The translations under genes and the position numbers were made by a program. From positions 62,001-126,000 of the forward strand of contig JBMOJK010000001.1 of the NCBI GenBank assembly GCA_049315825.1: a DNA stretch of 64,000 nt, read 5' to 3'. Of this stretch, positions 1 through 10,517 are shown in pieces (the stretch's first letter is position 1; the number at the start of each line of letters is the position of its first letter). The notes beneath the pieces are model-generated. The model did no database searches and was not told the DNA's origin. It worked only from the letters and a program-made list of their open reading frames with translations. The DNA is from JBMOJK01 sp049315825. GTDB taxonomy: Bacteria > Patescibacteriota > Gracilibacteria > BD1-5 > UBA2023.

Positions 1-1419
1 ATCACCCGTCATCGCTTCCTCGTCTCCCTCAGCTGCTGCAATCTCCCCTGCTGCAAATCGTTCTGCCTGATCGATCGGGTCAACGAGCTCAGAGTAGGAG
101 TTCACGAGTTCCCAACCATTGATCACGAGCTGGAATGCATCCGCATGTTCTGGATTCCCATCGTTTCGGCGCGCAAATGGCTTGAGCTGAACAGGATAGT
201 TATAGAGGAATGTTGGGTTTATGATCTTCGGACGTGACATCTTCTTGTAGAGGTAGTCGATGAGCGTGGTGAGCCCCATCTTATCCATCCCTTCGATCAC
301 TATCCCCTGTGCTTCGATATCTGCACGAAGTTTTTCAACGTCAGTATACGTACTCACGTCGATCCCCGTATCTGCCTTCACCATCTTGATATAATCCACC
401 TTTGCCCATGGCGTTGTGAAGTCTACGTCAACGAGGTCGTTGTTCTTGTTGAGGATCTTGCGCTTGCGATCGAGTGAGAGTCGGTCGAAGAGATAGTCGA
501 ACATCTTCTCAGTGAATGCGATATTGTCGCGGAAGGTCCAATAGTTTGCGTTGTGTTCAAGGTGGAGGTGTTCCGGAAGATGAGATGGATCCTGTCCTTC
601 GTTACGGAATGCTTTCCCGAGCTCGAAGATTTTCTCCATCCCGGCGATATTCATGAGCTTGAGCGGGATTTCGTGAGAAATACGAAGAAATACATCCATA
701 TCAAGTGCATTCTGGTGCGTGATATATGGCTTAGACGCTGCTCCGGTTGCTGCATTGGTGAGAACCTGTCCTTCGATCTCAGTGAATCCTTCCTGCCAGT
801 AAAACTCGCGAATAGATCGTACCAGATCCGATCGGAACTTGAAGCGCTTCATCGCAGTATCATCGGTGATGAGATCGAGATAACGTTCGCGATATTTGAT
901 CTCATCATCCGCAAGTCCATGGAACTTCTCTGGCATCGGTCGGAGTGCCTTTCCAAGGAATGTGAACTCCGTGACAAAAACCGTGAGTTCTCCCTTATGA
1001 GTACGGAAAAGCTCACCTTCGATACCGATGAAGTCACCGAGGTCGAGAAGTTTTTCAGCGAATTTGAAAGCAGACATTTCAGCTCCGTCTTCTACAACGA
1101 AGTCCTTGAGTTCGCCATCAACACGGATCTTGCAGTTTTCTTTGGCGAACATGATCTGAAGTCGACCCGTATCATCCTGAAGATGTGCAAAGGCAATTTT
1201 CCCAAATGAACGGAAAAGCACAATACGACCCGCGGTCGATACATCGATCTTCGGTGAAACAAGAACTTCCTCTACCGGGCGGAACGTTGCATCACCACGA
1301 CTGAGAATCTCAGCAACGGGGTGTTTCTTTCCGTAGGATTGAGGATAAACGGGAATCCCCATAGTTCGCATGCGCCCAATCTTTGCGAGTCGCACATTCA
1401 TTTCTTCATTTCCTGCCAT
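1..1419 (-). CDS. lysS: Lysyl-tRNA synthetase, class II (C-terminus beyond window)
   Basis: Charges tRNA-Lys with lysine. The minus-strand reading frame is open across all 473 codons. It starts MAGNEEMNVRLAKIGRMR, passes an OB-fold anticodon-binding region with QIMFAKEN, then the class II catalytic core with YLDLITDD, the motif 2 region FRNEGQDPSHLPEH, and runs off the window edge in ERFAAGEIAAAEGDEEAM, which corresponds to the insertion just before the final motif 3 (GLGIGIDRL in the family). About 60 residues should be missing. The ATG at 1419 is the only good start and lies 34 bases downstream of a promoter-like pair. Divergent from the HD-domain gene. Confidence 0.93.
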   Translation of the reverse strand, partial: MAGNEEMNVRLAKIGRMRTMGIPVYPQSYGKKHPVAEILSRGDATFRPVEEVLVSPKIDVSTAGRIVLFRSFGKIAFAHLQDDTGRLQIMFAKENCKIRVDGELKDFVVEDGAEMSAFKFAEKLLDLGDFIGIEGELFRTHKGELTVFVTEFTFLGKALRPMPEKFHGLADDEIKYRERYLDLITDDTAMKRFKFRSDLVRSIREFYWQEGFTEIEGQVLTNAATGAASKPYITHQNALDMDVFLRISHEIPLKLMNIAGMEKIFELGKAFRNEGQDPSHLPEHLHLEHNANYWTFRDNIAFTEKMFDYLFDRLSLDRKRKILNKNNDLVDVDFTTPWAKVDYIKMVKADTGIDVSTYTDVEKLRADIEAQGIVIEGMDKMGLTTLIDYLYKKMSRPKIINPTFLYNYPVQLKPFARRNDGNPEHADAFQLVINGWELVNSYSELVDPIDQAERFAAGEIAAAEGDEEAMTGD

Positions 1420-1452
1420 TTGTCGCTTGTATACTGGTAAAATCGAGTTTTT

Positions 1453-1480
1453 ATCCTAGCAAATCAGGGCCGAAAGTCAA
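1453..1480 (-). promoter_or_regulatory. Promoter of lysS
   Basis: On the minus strand TTGACT (1475-1480), 16 bases, then TAGGAT (1453-1458), about 34 bases before the lysS ATG. Assigned by match to the sigma-70 consensus only. Confidence 0.5.
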
Positions 1481-1485
1481 AAGGT

Positions 1486-1513
1486 TTGTAATTCTTGAAG
1501 CAAATGTTAGTAT
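1486..1513 (+). promoter_or_regulatory. Possible promoter of the HD-domain gene
   Basis: TTGTAA, 16 bases, TAGTAT, 28 bases before the ATG at 1542. It overlaps the region of the divergent lysS promoter. Confidence 0.35.
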
Positions 1514-1541
1514 CTACGAACTTAATTGTGTACCCTTTCGG

Positions 1542-2132
1542 ATGATCAAACAAAAAATCGTCATCGCTGCCTACAAGCATATTTTACAACTTCTTCGTCC
1601 AGTTAAATACTATCCATACCATAACATTGGCCACACTTTGGATGTATTTAAACGAGCTCGCCAGCTTTGCGAGGCCGAGGGAGTAAATGATGACGATACG
1701 ACGGATGTTCTTCTTGGGGCACTTTTCCATGACACGGGATTTACACAGGTATACAACAAGAACGAAAGTGTCGGTGCAGAAATTGCTCGAAAATGGCTCG
1801 AAGCACAGGCATATCCTGAAGTACGGATCAAAAAAATTGAGGATATAATCATGGCAACTGTGCTCTTCGCAAAGCCACATAATCTCCTCGAACAGATTAT
1901 CCAAGATGCTGATCTCGACAATCTTGGACGCAAAGATGGGCTCATGAAAACTGCAAAATACGCGGAAGAACTTGAGGATAAGACCGAAGGGTTTAATATG
2001 AAGAATTATCTAGACTTCACCGCAAAGCTCTACGCGAATTTTTCGTTCAATACACCAACAGCAAAAAAGGAGCGTTCAGAGGGGTTACATGCGAACCTGA
2101 TCGCACTCAAAGAGAAATATAATCTCGACTAA
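1542..2132 (+). CDS. HD-domain metal-dependent phosphohydrolase
   Basis: A 196-residue soluble protein with the metal ligands of the HD superfamily: YHNIGHTLDV (first His), LFHDTGF (the HD pair) and DADLDNLGR (final Asp). These enzymes hydrolyse phosphoesters, often nucleotides; the substrate cannot be told from sequence. The frame is open further upstream to 1383, but that part overlaps the lysS start and has no family resemblance, so the ATG at 1542 is preferred. Its N-terminus, KQKIVIAAYKHILQLL, leads directly into the HD fold. No in-frame TGA. Confidence 0.8.
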   Translation: MIKQKIVIAAYKHILQLLRPVKYYPYHNIGHTLDVFKRARQLCEAEGVNDDDTTDVLLGALFHDTGFTQVYNKNESVGAEIARKWLEAQAYPEVRIKKIEDIIMATVLFAKPHNLLEQIIQDADLDNLGRKDGLMKTAKYAEELEDKTEGFNMKNYLDFTAKLYANFSFNTPTAKKERSEGLHANLIALKEKYNLD

Positions 2133-2210
2133 ACTCCTCTTCGCACGAAAATCACACATCTGCATTTTACAGTCAAAACAAGAGACCTATACTGGTCTCT
2201 TTTCTGATCC

Positions 2211-4184
2211 ATGAACAAAAAAATTCTCCTCGTTCTCGCACTCTTTTGCTTTGCACAAACTACTTTTGCAGCATCAGATTTCGTTTATCCGTTTGGTCAG
2301 ATCGCCAAGTCATCCTGCAAACGACAAACTTGGAGTGAACTCGGTGCAGACTGCAAGATGGATCTTCCGAAGATTGCGAATGCTGATTATTCAAAATACA
2401 AAAACGATACATCATATCGTCGAATTTATAGCGTGCTCTGGGGCGCGACGTATGATTTTGGATGGGATACGGGATATGGAAGCCACCAATGAGTAGATAT
2501 TGCAACATCAGAATGAACACCAGTTCTCTCGATCGGAGCAGGAACGGTTGTGAGTGCTGGGAGTATGAGCGGCTGGGGAAATACGATCACGATCAAGCAT
2601 ACACTCGTAGACAAAACAGTGATTTATTCGAATTATTCCCATCTTTCGAGCATCTGAGTATCAAAATGAGACATCGTTACCAAAGGTCAAACCATTGGTG
2701 GCGTTGGAAATACTGGGAATTCATACGGGAATCATCTGCATTTTCAGATCGACATCACAAATCAGAGTCATCCCTATTATTATTCTACTTGTGCAAAAGG
2801 GATAAATGAGCTCGCAGCAGTCAACAAAGGACTATGTCGACCTGATCTTCTCACCAACACCATCGATCCTATCGCCTTCCTCGAAACCTGAAACCTTGCA
2901 ACGATCGCACCTACGATCGATACGATCGAGAAAATCAAGGATAAACCAGTGATCAAGATCGATCCCAATAGCATCGAATCTCGTCAAAAAGTCATCGACG
3001 ACGAAGCTGCTGAGTATCTCAAAAGTTTCACGATAGACATCGCCATCGCACCAGATGGAGCAAACATCGAAACAGGGCGAACACTCACGACCAATCTCTC
3101 CGTTCGCGACCCCCGCGGAAATGCTCCAAAGGGAAATCTCCCAGAGGCAGGACTCAGGATTACATTCGACAAGAAAGCGCTCACTGTTTTCCCAGAGAGC
3201 ATCATCGCACTCGATGGAGGAAGTCGCGCATTTAGCATCACGGCAAATAAGCCAGGATCCTACGAGATTGCCTTCTCTCTCGGGAAGACTGTCCTCGGGA
3301 AACGCATGGTCTACGTCGTACCGAAGGGCGAGAAGCTCGAACCCACCGGTATGGAAATCCGCGTTGCCAAGAACCTCGACCTCGCGAACGAAACCACACT
3401 CTACATCGTCCCAAAGAGTAAATACGGTTCATACCTCACCGATATCCCGTACAATTCTCGTTATCGCATCAACGTCCTCAAAGGTAAGGCAAAATTCTGT
3501 AATATAGCAGGTTATCAATCCTGAAAATGTACACCACTCAATGTTGCAGAGCAGCTAGATTTCGGATACAGCGACTCTGTGCGCGGGTATTTTAGTGGGA
3601 AAATCATCGCACTCGATGCGTCTCCAATCGTATTTACGATCACCAAGATTGGCGACAAAGCCCCGCTCGCAAAAAGCCGAGAACTCAATGTTAAAGCTCC
3701 AACCGGTCTCGATCGTCGTAACATCTACTACGATGCTATTATGGCTGGTCTCAAGAGAAATTGGTGGAAAACCCAGTGAGGCTACGCACTCGAATCGCGC
3801 GAGATGATGACCGCTGATGTCACCGAAATGATGAATCGGTTCCTTTCGTACCGCGTACTCAAAGCAGGTGGAGATAAATTCAAAAAATCAGGTGCTGCGA
3901 CCGTCCTCGCTGCATTCGTTACAAAATCCAAAAAACTCCCAGAGCAGAAGTGGACCCGTGGCATGTTCGCCAATCTCCTGCTCGAAAGCATTGGCACCAC
4001 TCCCGTGAAAAACGGTACTGCGAAGCTCATGGACGAAAAATGAACCTACGCAGACGTTATGATCACCCTTCGTGCCAAGTACAACTTTGCCTGGCTCGAC
4101 CAATTCGGTGAACGATATTTCCAACCTGATAAGACGATCACAGTTGCGGAAGCATTGTATATGGTTGATGCAGTGAATAAGTAA
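2211..4184 (+). CDS. Secreted M23-family peptidase with C-terminal SLH-like region
   Basis: A 657-residue protein containing seven in-frame TGA codons (for example 2490, 3522, 3777, 4041), ending at TAA. Residues 1-21 are a signal peptide (MNKKILLVLALFCFAQTTFA). The M23/LytM-type zinc peptidase domain follows: GSHQ-G-VDIA supplies the His and Asp ligands, with the G encoded by TGA, and NHLHFQI supplies the HxH motif. This family cuts peptidoglycan cross-bridges. The middle looks like Ig-like beta-sandwich repeats (SLGKTVLGKRMVYVVPKGEK). The C-terminal 130 residues contain WTRGMFANLLLESIG and FQPDKTITVAEALYMV, reminiscent of S-layer-homology repeats, which would attach it to the envelope; that part is inference. 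Followed by a terminator. Confidence 0.85.
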
Positions 4185-4191
4185 TCATCAG

Positions 4192-4222
4192 AAAAAAACA
4201 GAGCCCGAAGCTCTGTTTTTTT
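4192..4222 (+). terminator. Rho-independent terminator after the M23 peptidase gene
   Basis: Hairpin ACAGAGC/GCTCTGT with a run of seven T, 8 bases after the TAA stop. An A-run precedes it, so it may work in both directions. Confidence 0.8.
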
Positions 4223-4271
4223 GACGCACCATCTTTTCAGCTTACACTTCGTTTAATTCAAAAAATCATCC

Positions 4272-4793
4272 ATGTGAAATAAAGCAGCCTCTCTCGATCT
4301 CACAGCGAGTAAAAGTCTAAATGCTCGAATGCTTGCTTACAAAGATGTTTTCGCAAGTGGAGAGATACAAAAAACCTACCGAGATTTGGTTGGAATTGTT
4401 CAAAATCTGAGAACTGATTTTTTCAAAACATACACAAGTGAGTACTCAGTAACCAGTATATTGCATGGGTATATAGATTTCACCTATTTTTATCTACAAA
4501 ACGGCTATCTCAAAAAGCACAAACTTAAACTCGCCATCGTACTCAATCATCAGCAGGTTCGCTTTGAGCTTTGGCTTCTTGGGCAAACAAAAGACATTCA
4601 GGTGAGTTACTGGGAAAAATTGAAGAGTGTGAAGTGGGTCAACGAAAATACCATGCCAGAATGGTCAATTTTTGAAATAGTTATGCTTTCTGAGCCTGAT
4701 TTTGACAATCCTAAGAAGCTCTTTGAATCTATTCATCACTCATTTAGAGCACTTTCAAAAGAAATCTTTGATACACTCGAGGCATACGAGTAG
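4272..4793 (+). CDS. DUF7000-like hypothetical protein
   Basis: 173 residues. The second codon is TGA (M-G-N-K-A-A-S-L-D-L), so a standard-code caller would start it later at 4329. The layout (GEIQKTYRDLVGIVQNLR near the start, YIDFTYFYLQNGYLKKHKLK in the middle, FELWLLGQTKDIQVSYW later) resembles the DUF7000 family from memory; no activity is known for that family. No signal peptide or membrane segment. It stands alone between two terminators, convergent with uvrB. Confidence 0.65.
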
Positions 4794-4826
4794 ACAAGGG
4801 CATAAAGAGGGATTTGTATCTTGAAA

Positions 4827-4857
4827 GAAAAAAGGCCTAATATAGGCCTTTTTTCTT
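4827..4857. terminator. Bidirectional terminator between the DUF7000-like gene and uvrB
   Basis: AAAAAAGGCCTA-ATA-TAGGCCTTTTTTC. The uvrB stop codon (TAG, complement of 4837-4839) lies inside the stem. Confidence 0.8.
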
Positions 4858-6801
4858 TCTGCGGAGTTCGATAAGCACATCTCGGATTTCACCTGCTCGC
4901 TCAAAGTCGAGATTGGAAGCGGCAACGTCCATTTCGAGTTCGAGGCGTTTGATCTGAGTATCGAGTTTCTCTCCGGTGGTTTCTTCGAGTCCATCGGTTT
5001 TCTTGCCTTTGAGACTGAGCTCTTTGATGGATGAGATGATCGTGGTCGGGGTGATGCCATGTTCAACATTGTATGCATGCTGGATTTCACGACGACGGTT
5101 GGTTTCGCCGATAGCTTCTTCCATAGCGGCTGAGATCTTCTTCTGATGAGAATACATGATCACCTTACCGTTCGAGTTACGCGCAGCGCGACCGATGATC
5201 TGAAGAAGTGCGGAGGTAGAACGGAGGAATCCGATTTTTTCTGCATCGAGGATACCGATGAAGGAGACTTCTGGGAGGTCAAGACCTTCTCGCAGGAGAT
5301 TGACTCCGACGATAACTTCGATCTTCCCAAGACGAAGGTCTCGCAGGATTTCGAGACGTTCGATCGTCTCAATCTCGGAGTGGAGATAGCGAACCTTGAT
5401 TCCATTGCTTGCAAGGTATTCTGCGAGTTCTTCGCTGGATTTCTTGGTGAGCGTGGTGATGAGTGCTCGTTCACCGCGGTTGCGGGCAAGCACAAGCTGT
5501 TGCATGATCGAATCTACCATGTGCTCCATGTCCTCGATCTCAATAACCGGATCCAGCAATCCTGTTGGGCGAATAATTTGCTCGAAAATACCACAATTTT
5601 GTGCTGCCTCATACTTGGAAGGCGTTGCAGTAACAAAAACAGTCTGCCCGATTTTTTGTTCGAATTCATTGAATTGGAGTGGGCGATTTTCGAGTGCAGA
5701 TGGCAGTCGGAATCCGTATTCTACAAGATTCATCTTACGAGCTCGGTCACCTGCGTACATCCCTCCGATCTGAGGGATCGTGATATGCGACTCATCGATG
5801 AAAGTCAGGAAATTCTTCGGAAAGAATTCCAAGAGTGTACTCGGGATCATCCCCGGCGTGCGTCGTGAGAGATACATCGAGTAGTTCTCGACTCCGTTCA
5901 CATATCAGACTTCTTGGAGCATTTCGAGATCATACTCTGTCTTCATCTTGATACGCTCAGCCTCCAGCAGTTTGCCGTTTGCAGTGAAGAATTTCACACG
6001 TTCATCGAGCTCGGCCTTGATGAGTGGGACCATTTCTGCAACCGTATCAGCAGATGCTACGAAGTGCTTCGCAGGGAAAAGGGTCACTGAGTGAATCACC
6101 TCGATCGGTTCATTGGTCAGAGCTTCTTTCCAGAGGATTCGTTCGAGTTCATCTCCGAAGAAATCAAGTACCAAGATATGCTCGCTCGATGAAGGGAAAA
6201 TTTCGATCGTATCCCCGAGTACACGAAACATCCCCGGCTTGAAATCCGCCCCCGCTCTTCGGAACTGGATCGAAACCAACTGTCCCAAGATCGATTCCAT
6301 CGAATAATGACACCCTTGTGTGAACCCGATTGTTTGACCTTTGTACTCAGCGACTTCTCCGATACCGTAGATACACGAAACCGAAGCTACGATGATAACA
6401 TCGTCTCGGGTAAGAAGACTTTCGGTTGCTGCATGTCGGAGCCGGTCGATCTCTTCGTTGATCGTGGATTCTTTCTCGATATACGTCGCGGTCTTTACAA
6501 CGAAGGCCTCTGGCTGATAGTAGTCGTAGTACGATACAAAATAATGTACTGCATTTTCAGGAAAAAATTCTTTGAATTCCTGTGCAAGCTGGGCAGTGAG
6601 AGTTTTGTTATGAGCGAGTACGAGCGTAGGTCGCTGAAGTCGCTGGATCACATTCGCCATCGTGAAAGTCTTCCCCGATCCAGTAACACCGAGGAGCGTT
6701 TGGAATTTATGACCTTCTTGGATGGACTTTACAAGCCCCTCGATCGCTTTGGGCTGATCTCCGGTTGGGAGGTATTTGGAGTGAAGTTTGAATGCAGTCA
6801 T
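4837..6801 (-). CDS. uvrB: Excinuclease ABC subunit B
   Basis: Damage-loading helicase-like subunit of UvrABC nucleotide excision repair, 654 residues, normal length. Visible are Walker A GVTGSGKT (residues 38-45), the damage-probing beta-hairpin YYDYYQPEAF, the DEAD-type FIDESHIT, helicase motif region IIGRAARN, and a C-terminal UVR domain (NLDFERAGEIRDVLIELRR) that contacts UvrC. An in-frame TGA at 5905-5907 falls in MLQEV-G-YVNGVENYS, where the family has an invariant Gly (xxxGYCNGIENYS). It is intact under code 25 and would look like a broken gene under the standard code. A -10-like TATACT sits only 8 bases before the ATG. Confidence 0.97.
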
Positions 6802-6870
6802 AGTGAGAGAGTATAGCTAAAAATAGCCGAAAAGAGAAATCTCGTGCAGGAGAATTTATCTACCTCACGA

Positions 6871-6903
6871 TCAAAAAAGATCACCCATATTGGTGATCTT
6901 TGG
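6871..6903 (-). terminator. Terminator after rsmA
   Basis: On the minus strand AAAGATCACC-AATAT-GGGTGATCTTTTTT, 20 bases after the rsmA stop. Confidence 0.75.
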
Positions 6904-6923
6904 GAGAAATAACTCCGAGAACT

Positions 6924-7763
6924 CTATTCTGCACGGATGGTATCGATGGCTTTTGCGAGATCCTTCCAATTCGACATCGTGAGTTCACCTGGACGCACTT
7001 GAAGCGATAGACCGAGAGATTCAAAACATGCAGTCACCTGTTCTTTCGTCACTCCGATATTTCCAGATACCAAATTCGAAGCGAGGAATTTGCGAGGATG
7101 CAAAAATCCAACGGACAATACTTTGAGAAATCTTTTATCCGACTTGGATTCTGCCTTCTCACTCGTGACAAAATGTAGAACGCTCGACTCTACCTTTGGA
7201 GCTGGGATGAAATTCCCAGGCGCTACTCGCATGATCTCACTGATCACACTACAAGCATTGGTACAATACAACGAGAAATACGAGGATTTGAATCCATTCA
7301 CGCAGCGGATCTTATCCCCCACTTCACGCTGCATCAAGATAACCATCTCGCTGGGGCGAACGGTTGTCTCATAGAGAAATCGAAACAGGATCGGTGACGT
7401 GATATAATACGGAATATTCGCGATCATTACAGCCTCTTCTGTGAGATCATACGTAAGCACATCTTGTTCTCGGATCTCGAGTTCCGTACCAGCCGGAACC
7501 ACCAAAGTCCCCTGTTTGATACGATCATGCAGAATACGAACCATGTTGGAATCGAACTCGATGAGTGTGAGCTTCTTGGGATGTCCGTCGAGGAGCTTCT
7601 GGGTGAGGGCTCCATATCCCGGTCCGACTTCGATGACATTTTTCCCTGTGATTTCTGAAACTTCCGCAATTTTATCGAGAATCCCGTCCTGCACGAGGAA
7701 ATTCTGCCCGAGTGATTTCTTGGCAGTGATATTGTAGTGGGCAAGGATTTCGGAATGCTTCAT
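6924..7763 (-). CDS. rsmA: 16S rRNA (adenine1518/1519-N6)-dimethyltransferase
   Basis: Dimethylates the two adjacent adenines near the 3' end of 16S rRNA (RsmA/KsgA family). 279 residues, with KKSLGQNFL at the N-terminus, SAM-binding VIEVGPGYGALTQKLL, and the catalytic motif IV NIPYYITSPI. The frame extends to 7814, but that would overlap the upstream gene; MKHSEILAHYNITAKKSLGQ matches the usual family start, so 7763 is chosen, 17 bases after the preceding stop. Last gene of the hsp20 operon. No in-frame TGA. Confidence 0.93.
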   Translation of the reverse strand: MKHSEILAHYNITAKKSLGQNFLVQDGILDKIAEVSEITGKNVIEVGPGYGALTQKLLDGHPKKLTLIEFDSNMVRILHDRIKQGTLVVPAGTELEIREQDVLTYDLTEEAVMIANIPYYITSPILFRFLYETTVRPSEMVILMQREVGDKIRCVNGFKSSYFSLYCTNACSVISEIMRVAPGNFIPAPKVESSVLHFVTSEKAESKSDKRFLKVLSVGFLHPRKFLASNLVSGNIGVTKEQVTACFESLGLSLQVRPGELTMSNWKDLAKAIDTIRAE

Positions 7764-7780
7764 GGAGAAACCGTGTCGGA

Positions 7781-8503
7781 TTAGTTGTTTTGAATCTTGG
7801 TTTTCGAAGGCCATTTATCCTTGATGCGAGCAAGTTCCCCGATGTAGATCATCCACTCGTTAAGAAATCTCTCATACTGCTCTTTGAGCTTTCCAGTGAA
7901 CACTTCTTTGTCATCACTATAGCTCTGGACAACATTTCCAGTTGCGATGAGCAATGCAGTATCTCGGGCAACATCTACCTTTGTTTGTGCAAAGGAGTTA
8001 CACATATTTGAACCCTGGAGGAATTTCGCTGTATCACCATCAGTGCGAACCCCACCGCTGAATGCCTGAATTGCTTCATTGAGAGGATTTCCTGATGTTG
8101 TAATATCGCTACAGACTTTCAGGTAGCGCTTGAGATAGATGGGATTTTTACTCGTGAGATCGAACCAGTTTTTGATCTTCTCATTCATCGCAAGAACGTT
8201 CTTGGATTTATCTTTCTGAAAGTCTACAAGTGACTGCTTTACTTCTTTGTCGATCTTTTGAAATTCGAGATCCAAGATCACCTGGTACGCGATATCCTGT
8301 ATAGAAGTAAGACCTTCTGGACAGACAAATTTCTCGATCGATCGTGCCTGTCAGGCTTTTACTGCATCAAGACACTGGGTGATTTCAGCAGAGTATTTAC
8401 CACTTATTGGGTCCGCAAAAGCCTGAAACACAAAAAATCCCCCGAGAAGCAATCCGAGAAGCGTGATGAATAATCAGAATATGAATCGAAGGACGTGTTT
8501 CAT
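7781..8503 (-). CDS. Membrane-anchored hypothetical protein (240 aa)
   Basis: No family recognised. Residues 5-30 form one hydrophobic segment (VLRFIFGLFITLLGLLLGGFFVFQ), which is either a signal anchor or an uncleaved signal peptide. The rest is helical and charged with a few cysteines (ITQCLDAV, EKFVCPEGL, KVCSDITTS, SNMCNSFAQ), suggesting disulphides outside the membrane. Two in-frame TGA codons (complement of 8351-8353 and 8474-8476). The start is fixed by the overlap with the previous gene: the ATG shares one base with its TAA, which implies translational coupling. Confidence 0.7.
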
Positions 8504-8775
8504 TACTTTGGGGAAAAGCGAGAGAAAATCCGCTTTATAATACCTTCTTTCTTTGGCTTTTCAACACCGAAGACGAGCATGCGCACAACCGAACCGATCG
8601 TATGCTTGTCTGTTTCGCGCAAAATATTTTCTTTTGTCTTTTCAGCCTGATCGTCTGCACGCTTAATTCCGTAGATTGACGCTACAATACCACCCAAAAT
8701 AAGCCCCGTGACGAGAGCGTCCATCTTCTTGATACCGCGCTTTGTGAGGGCTTTATGCCCAGATTTTCCAAACAT
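8503..8775 (-). CDS. Small membrane protein, YtxH-like
   Basis: 90 residues with one transmembrane stretch (DALVTGLILGGIVASIYGIK) followed by a charged amphipathic tail, the general shape of YtxH/gas-vesicle-like stress membrane proteins. It overlaps the hsp20 stop by one base upstream (TAATG) and the next gene by one base downstream. The position behind hsp20 suggests a stress role, but no activity can be assigned. Confidence 0.6.
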   Translation of the reverse strand: MFGKSGHKALTKRGIKKMDALVTGLILGGIVASIYGIKRADDQAEKTKENILRETDKHTIGSVVRMLVFGVEKPKKEGIIKRIFSRFSPK

Positions 8776-9212
8776 TATGACTCGAGCTTGTTAATCTTGA
8801 TCGACTTCGAAGGGAAGGCGAGTTTTGGAACACTGACCGTGAGGAGATTATTTTCCATGGTTGCATGCACCTTGTTAAATGCAAGATTCTCAGGAAGGAT
8901 GACAGATCGTGAAAATGGTCCAAAGAAGCACTCTTCTACGAGACTTCGTGCAGACTGTGCATACACATCAGGCCTAAGTCGCTCTCCAGAGATCGTGAGA
9001 ATATTGCGTGTAACCGTGATGTCGATATCAGAAATATCTACCCCAGCAAGTGGAGCTACGATCACGATCGCTTCTTCGAGGTCGAGAATATCGAGTGCTA
9101 CCTGACCAACGTCCGCATCTGGAAGCTCTTCGTCAGAGTGCTCAACATGAATATGGCCGTCACCATGGTGTGACTCCTCTTCGTCCTCTTTGAGATGGAA
9201 AAACTTGAACAT
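8775..9212 (-). CDS. Small heat-shock protein, Hsp20/alpha-crystallin family
   Basis: ATP-independent holdase chaperone, 145 residues. An acidic, His-rich N-terminal arm is followed by the alpha-crystallin beta-sandwich: VALDILDLEEAIVIVAPLAG, then DIDITVTRNILTISGER, the conserved region FGPFSRSVILPENL and NLLTVSVPK. The frame is open to 9272, but MFKFFHLKEDEEE at 9212 is a more usual N-terminus. First gene of a four-gene run (hsp20, YtxH-like, anchored protein, rsmA) and divergent from pilC. Confidence 0.88.
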   Translation of the reverse strand: MFKFFHLKEDEEESHHGDGHIHVEHSDEELPDADVGQVALDILDLEEAIVIVAPLAGVDISDIDITVTRNILTISGERLRPDVYAQSARSLVEECFFGPFSRSVILPENLAFNKVHATMENNLLTVSVPKLAFPSKSIKINKLES

Positions 9213-9251
9213 AGTCAGAAAATGTCTCGATCCTACCGAGTGAGCAGGTTT

Positions 9252-9280
9252 TTGCAAATTTTTCACGAGCATGGTAGACT
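9252..9280 (+). promoter_or_regulatory. Promoter of pilC, apparently leaderless
   Basis: TTGCAA (9252-9257), 17 bases, TAGACT (9275-9280). The pilC ATG begins 6 bases after the -10 box, so transcription should start at or next to the A of the ATG. Confidence 0.55.
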
Positions 9281-9286
9281 GTATTT

Positions 9287-10489
9287 ATGCAGTTGAATAG
9301 TCTTCTTTCTCGCGTTTCGTCCCTCCTCGCCAAACCTCAATCAAGTGGGGATCTTTCTGGCACTCCAACCATTTCGCACAAAATCGTCCTTTCTCGCCAG
9401 GAGAAAATTTTCTTCCTCGATACCATAGGAAGTCTCATAGAGGCAGGCATCCCGATCATCAAGGCACTTCAGCTTTTGTATTTTCAGTCCAAGAAAAAAT
9501 CCATCCAAAATCTCTCTGCACTGCTCAAGATCGAGATCGAACGCGGACGAAGTCTTGCGGATATTGCGCGTGATCTTCCGAAAGTATTTTCCGGATTCGA
9601 TGCTGCGATGTTCGAGATGGGAGATGCAACGGGACAAATTGGCGCGATTTTCCAGAAACTCACAGAAAAAGAGGAGAAAACACTCGATCTAGAACGAAAA
9701 GTAAAATGAGCACTCGTCTATCCTATCGCGATCGTCATTGTTGCGATCATGATGATCGCAATCTTGCTCGTCTACGTTATTCCACGAATTGAAACGATTT
9801 ACAAAGAGGCACACACCACCCTCCCCGCTCTCACAACTGTGATCATCGGAATGTCGCATTTCTTGCGAAGTTATGGGGTTTTTGTACTCATTGGTCTCGT
9901 AGGAATTGGCTTTATGGTTCGCCTAATGCTTCGTGAGCCTCGCATAAAGCGAGAATTCGATCGTTTCATCCTGACTATCCCCCTCTTTGGTGGACTCATT
10001 AAGGCAAAAATTCTCGTAATTTTCGCGGATTTTCTCTCAATACTCCTCGAATCCGGGATCACGATCTATCGCGCCCTCGATATCGTCTCAGCAGCCACCA
10101 GCAACAGCTACTACCGCAGCGAAATCGAAGGACTCATCAAAGATATACGTGCCGGAAAGCACCTCTCACTCGCCATGGGTGGCGACTATCTCGAACGTCG
10201 CATCAAAGGCGAATCGCTCAGTGGGGCAGAAATGACTGCTTCTGGTCGCAGGCTTGACTGCTTCACGATCGAACTCTCGACCGCCGTCAAAGTCGGAGAA
10301 CAAACCGGAACACTCGCCAAGATGCTCGCCAAAGCCTCATACCGTTACGAACGTGAGATCGACACTACTATTAAGTCGCTCTCCAGTCTCCTGGAGCCAG
10401 TCGTTATCATCGTCATCGGTGCGATTGTCGGAGTGATCGTTCTTGCGATCATGATGCCATTCTTCAATATGGTTCAGGTGATTAAATAA
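9287..10489 (+). CDS. pilC: Type IV pilus / type II secretion inner-membrane platform protein (PilC/GspF)
   Basis: Polytopic platform on which pilin assembly ATPases act. 400 residues with two T2SSF repeats: the first from ILSRQEKIFFLDTIGSLIEAG to the TM segment IVIVAIMMIAILLVYVIP, the second from FADFLSILLESGITIYRAL to the final TM helix PVVIIVIGAIVGVIVLAIMM. GEQTGTLAKML is the typical family motif. An in-frame TGA at 9707-9709 sits at RKVK-G-ALVYP, just before the first TM, where the family is often K-x-A-L-x-Y-P. No pilin or ATPase gene is next to it. Confidence 0.92.
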
Positions 10490-10517
10490 AAATCCTTCCA
10501 ACCGGAAGGATTTTTAT
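10489..10517. terminator. Bidirectional terminator between pilC and prfA
   Basis: AAAATCCTTCC-AACC-GGAAGGATTTTT, shared by the convergent genes. Confidence 0.8.

Noticed and set aside
5146..5868. 240-codon plus-strand ORF opposite uvrB, and similar long plus-strand ORFs opposite lysS and prfA
   Set aside because: They are mirror frames of well-supported genes with no sequence character of their own.
4837..6801. uvrB as two partial genes or a pseudogene
   Set aside because: The only interruption is a TGA at an invariant glycine; the joined protein has normal length and motifs, and the same pattern is seen in many other genes.
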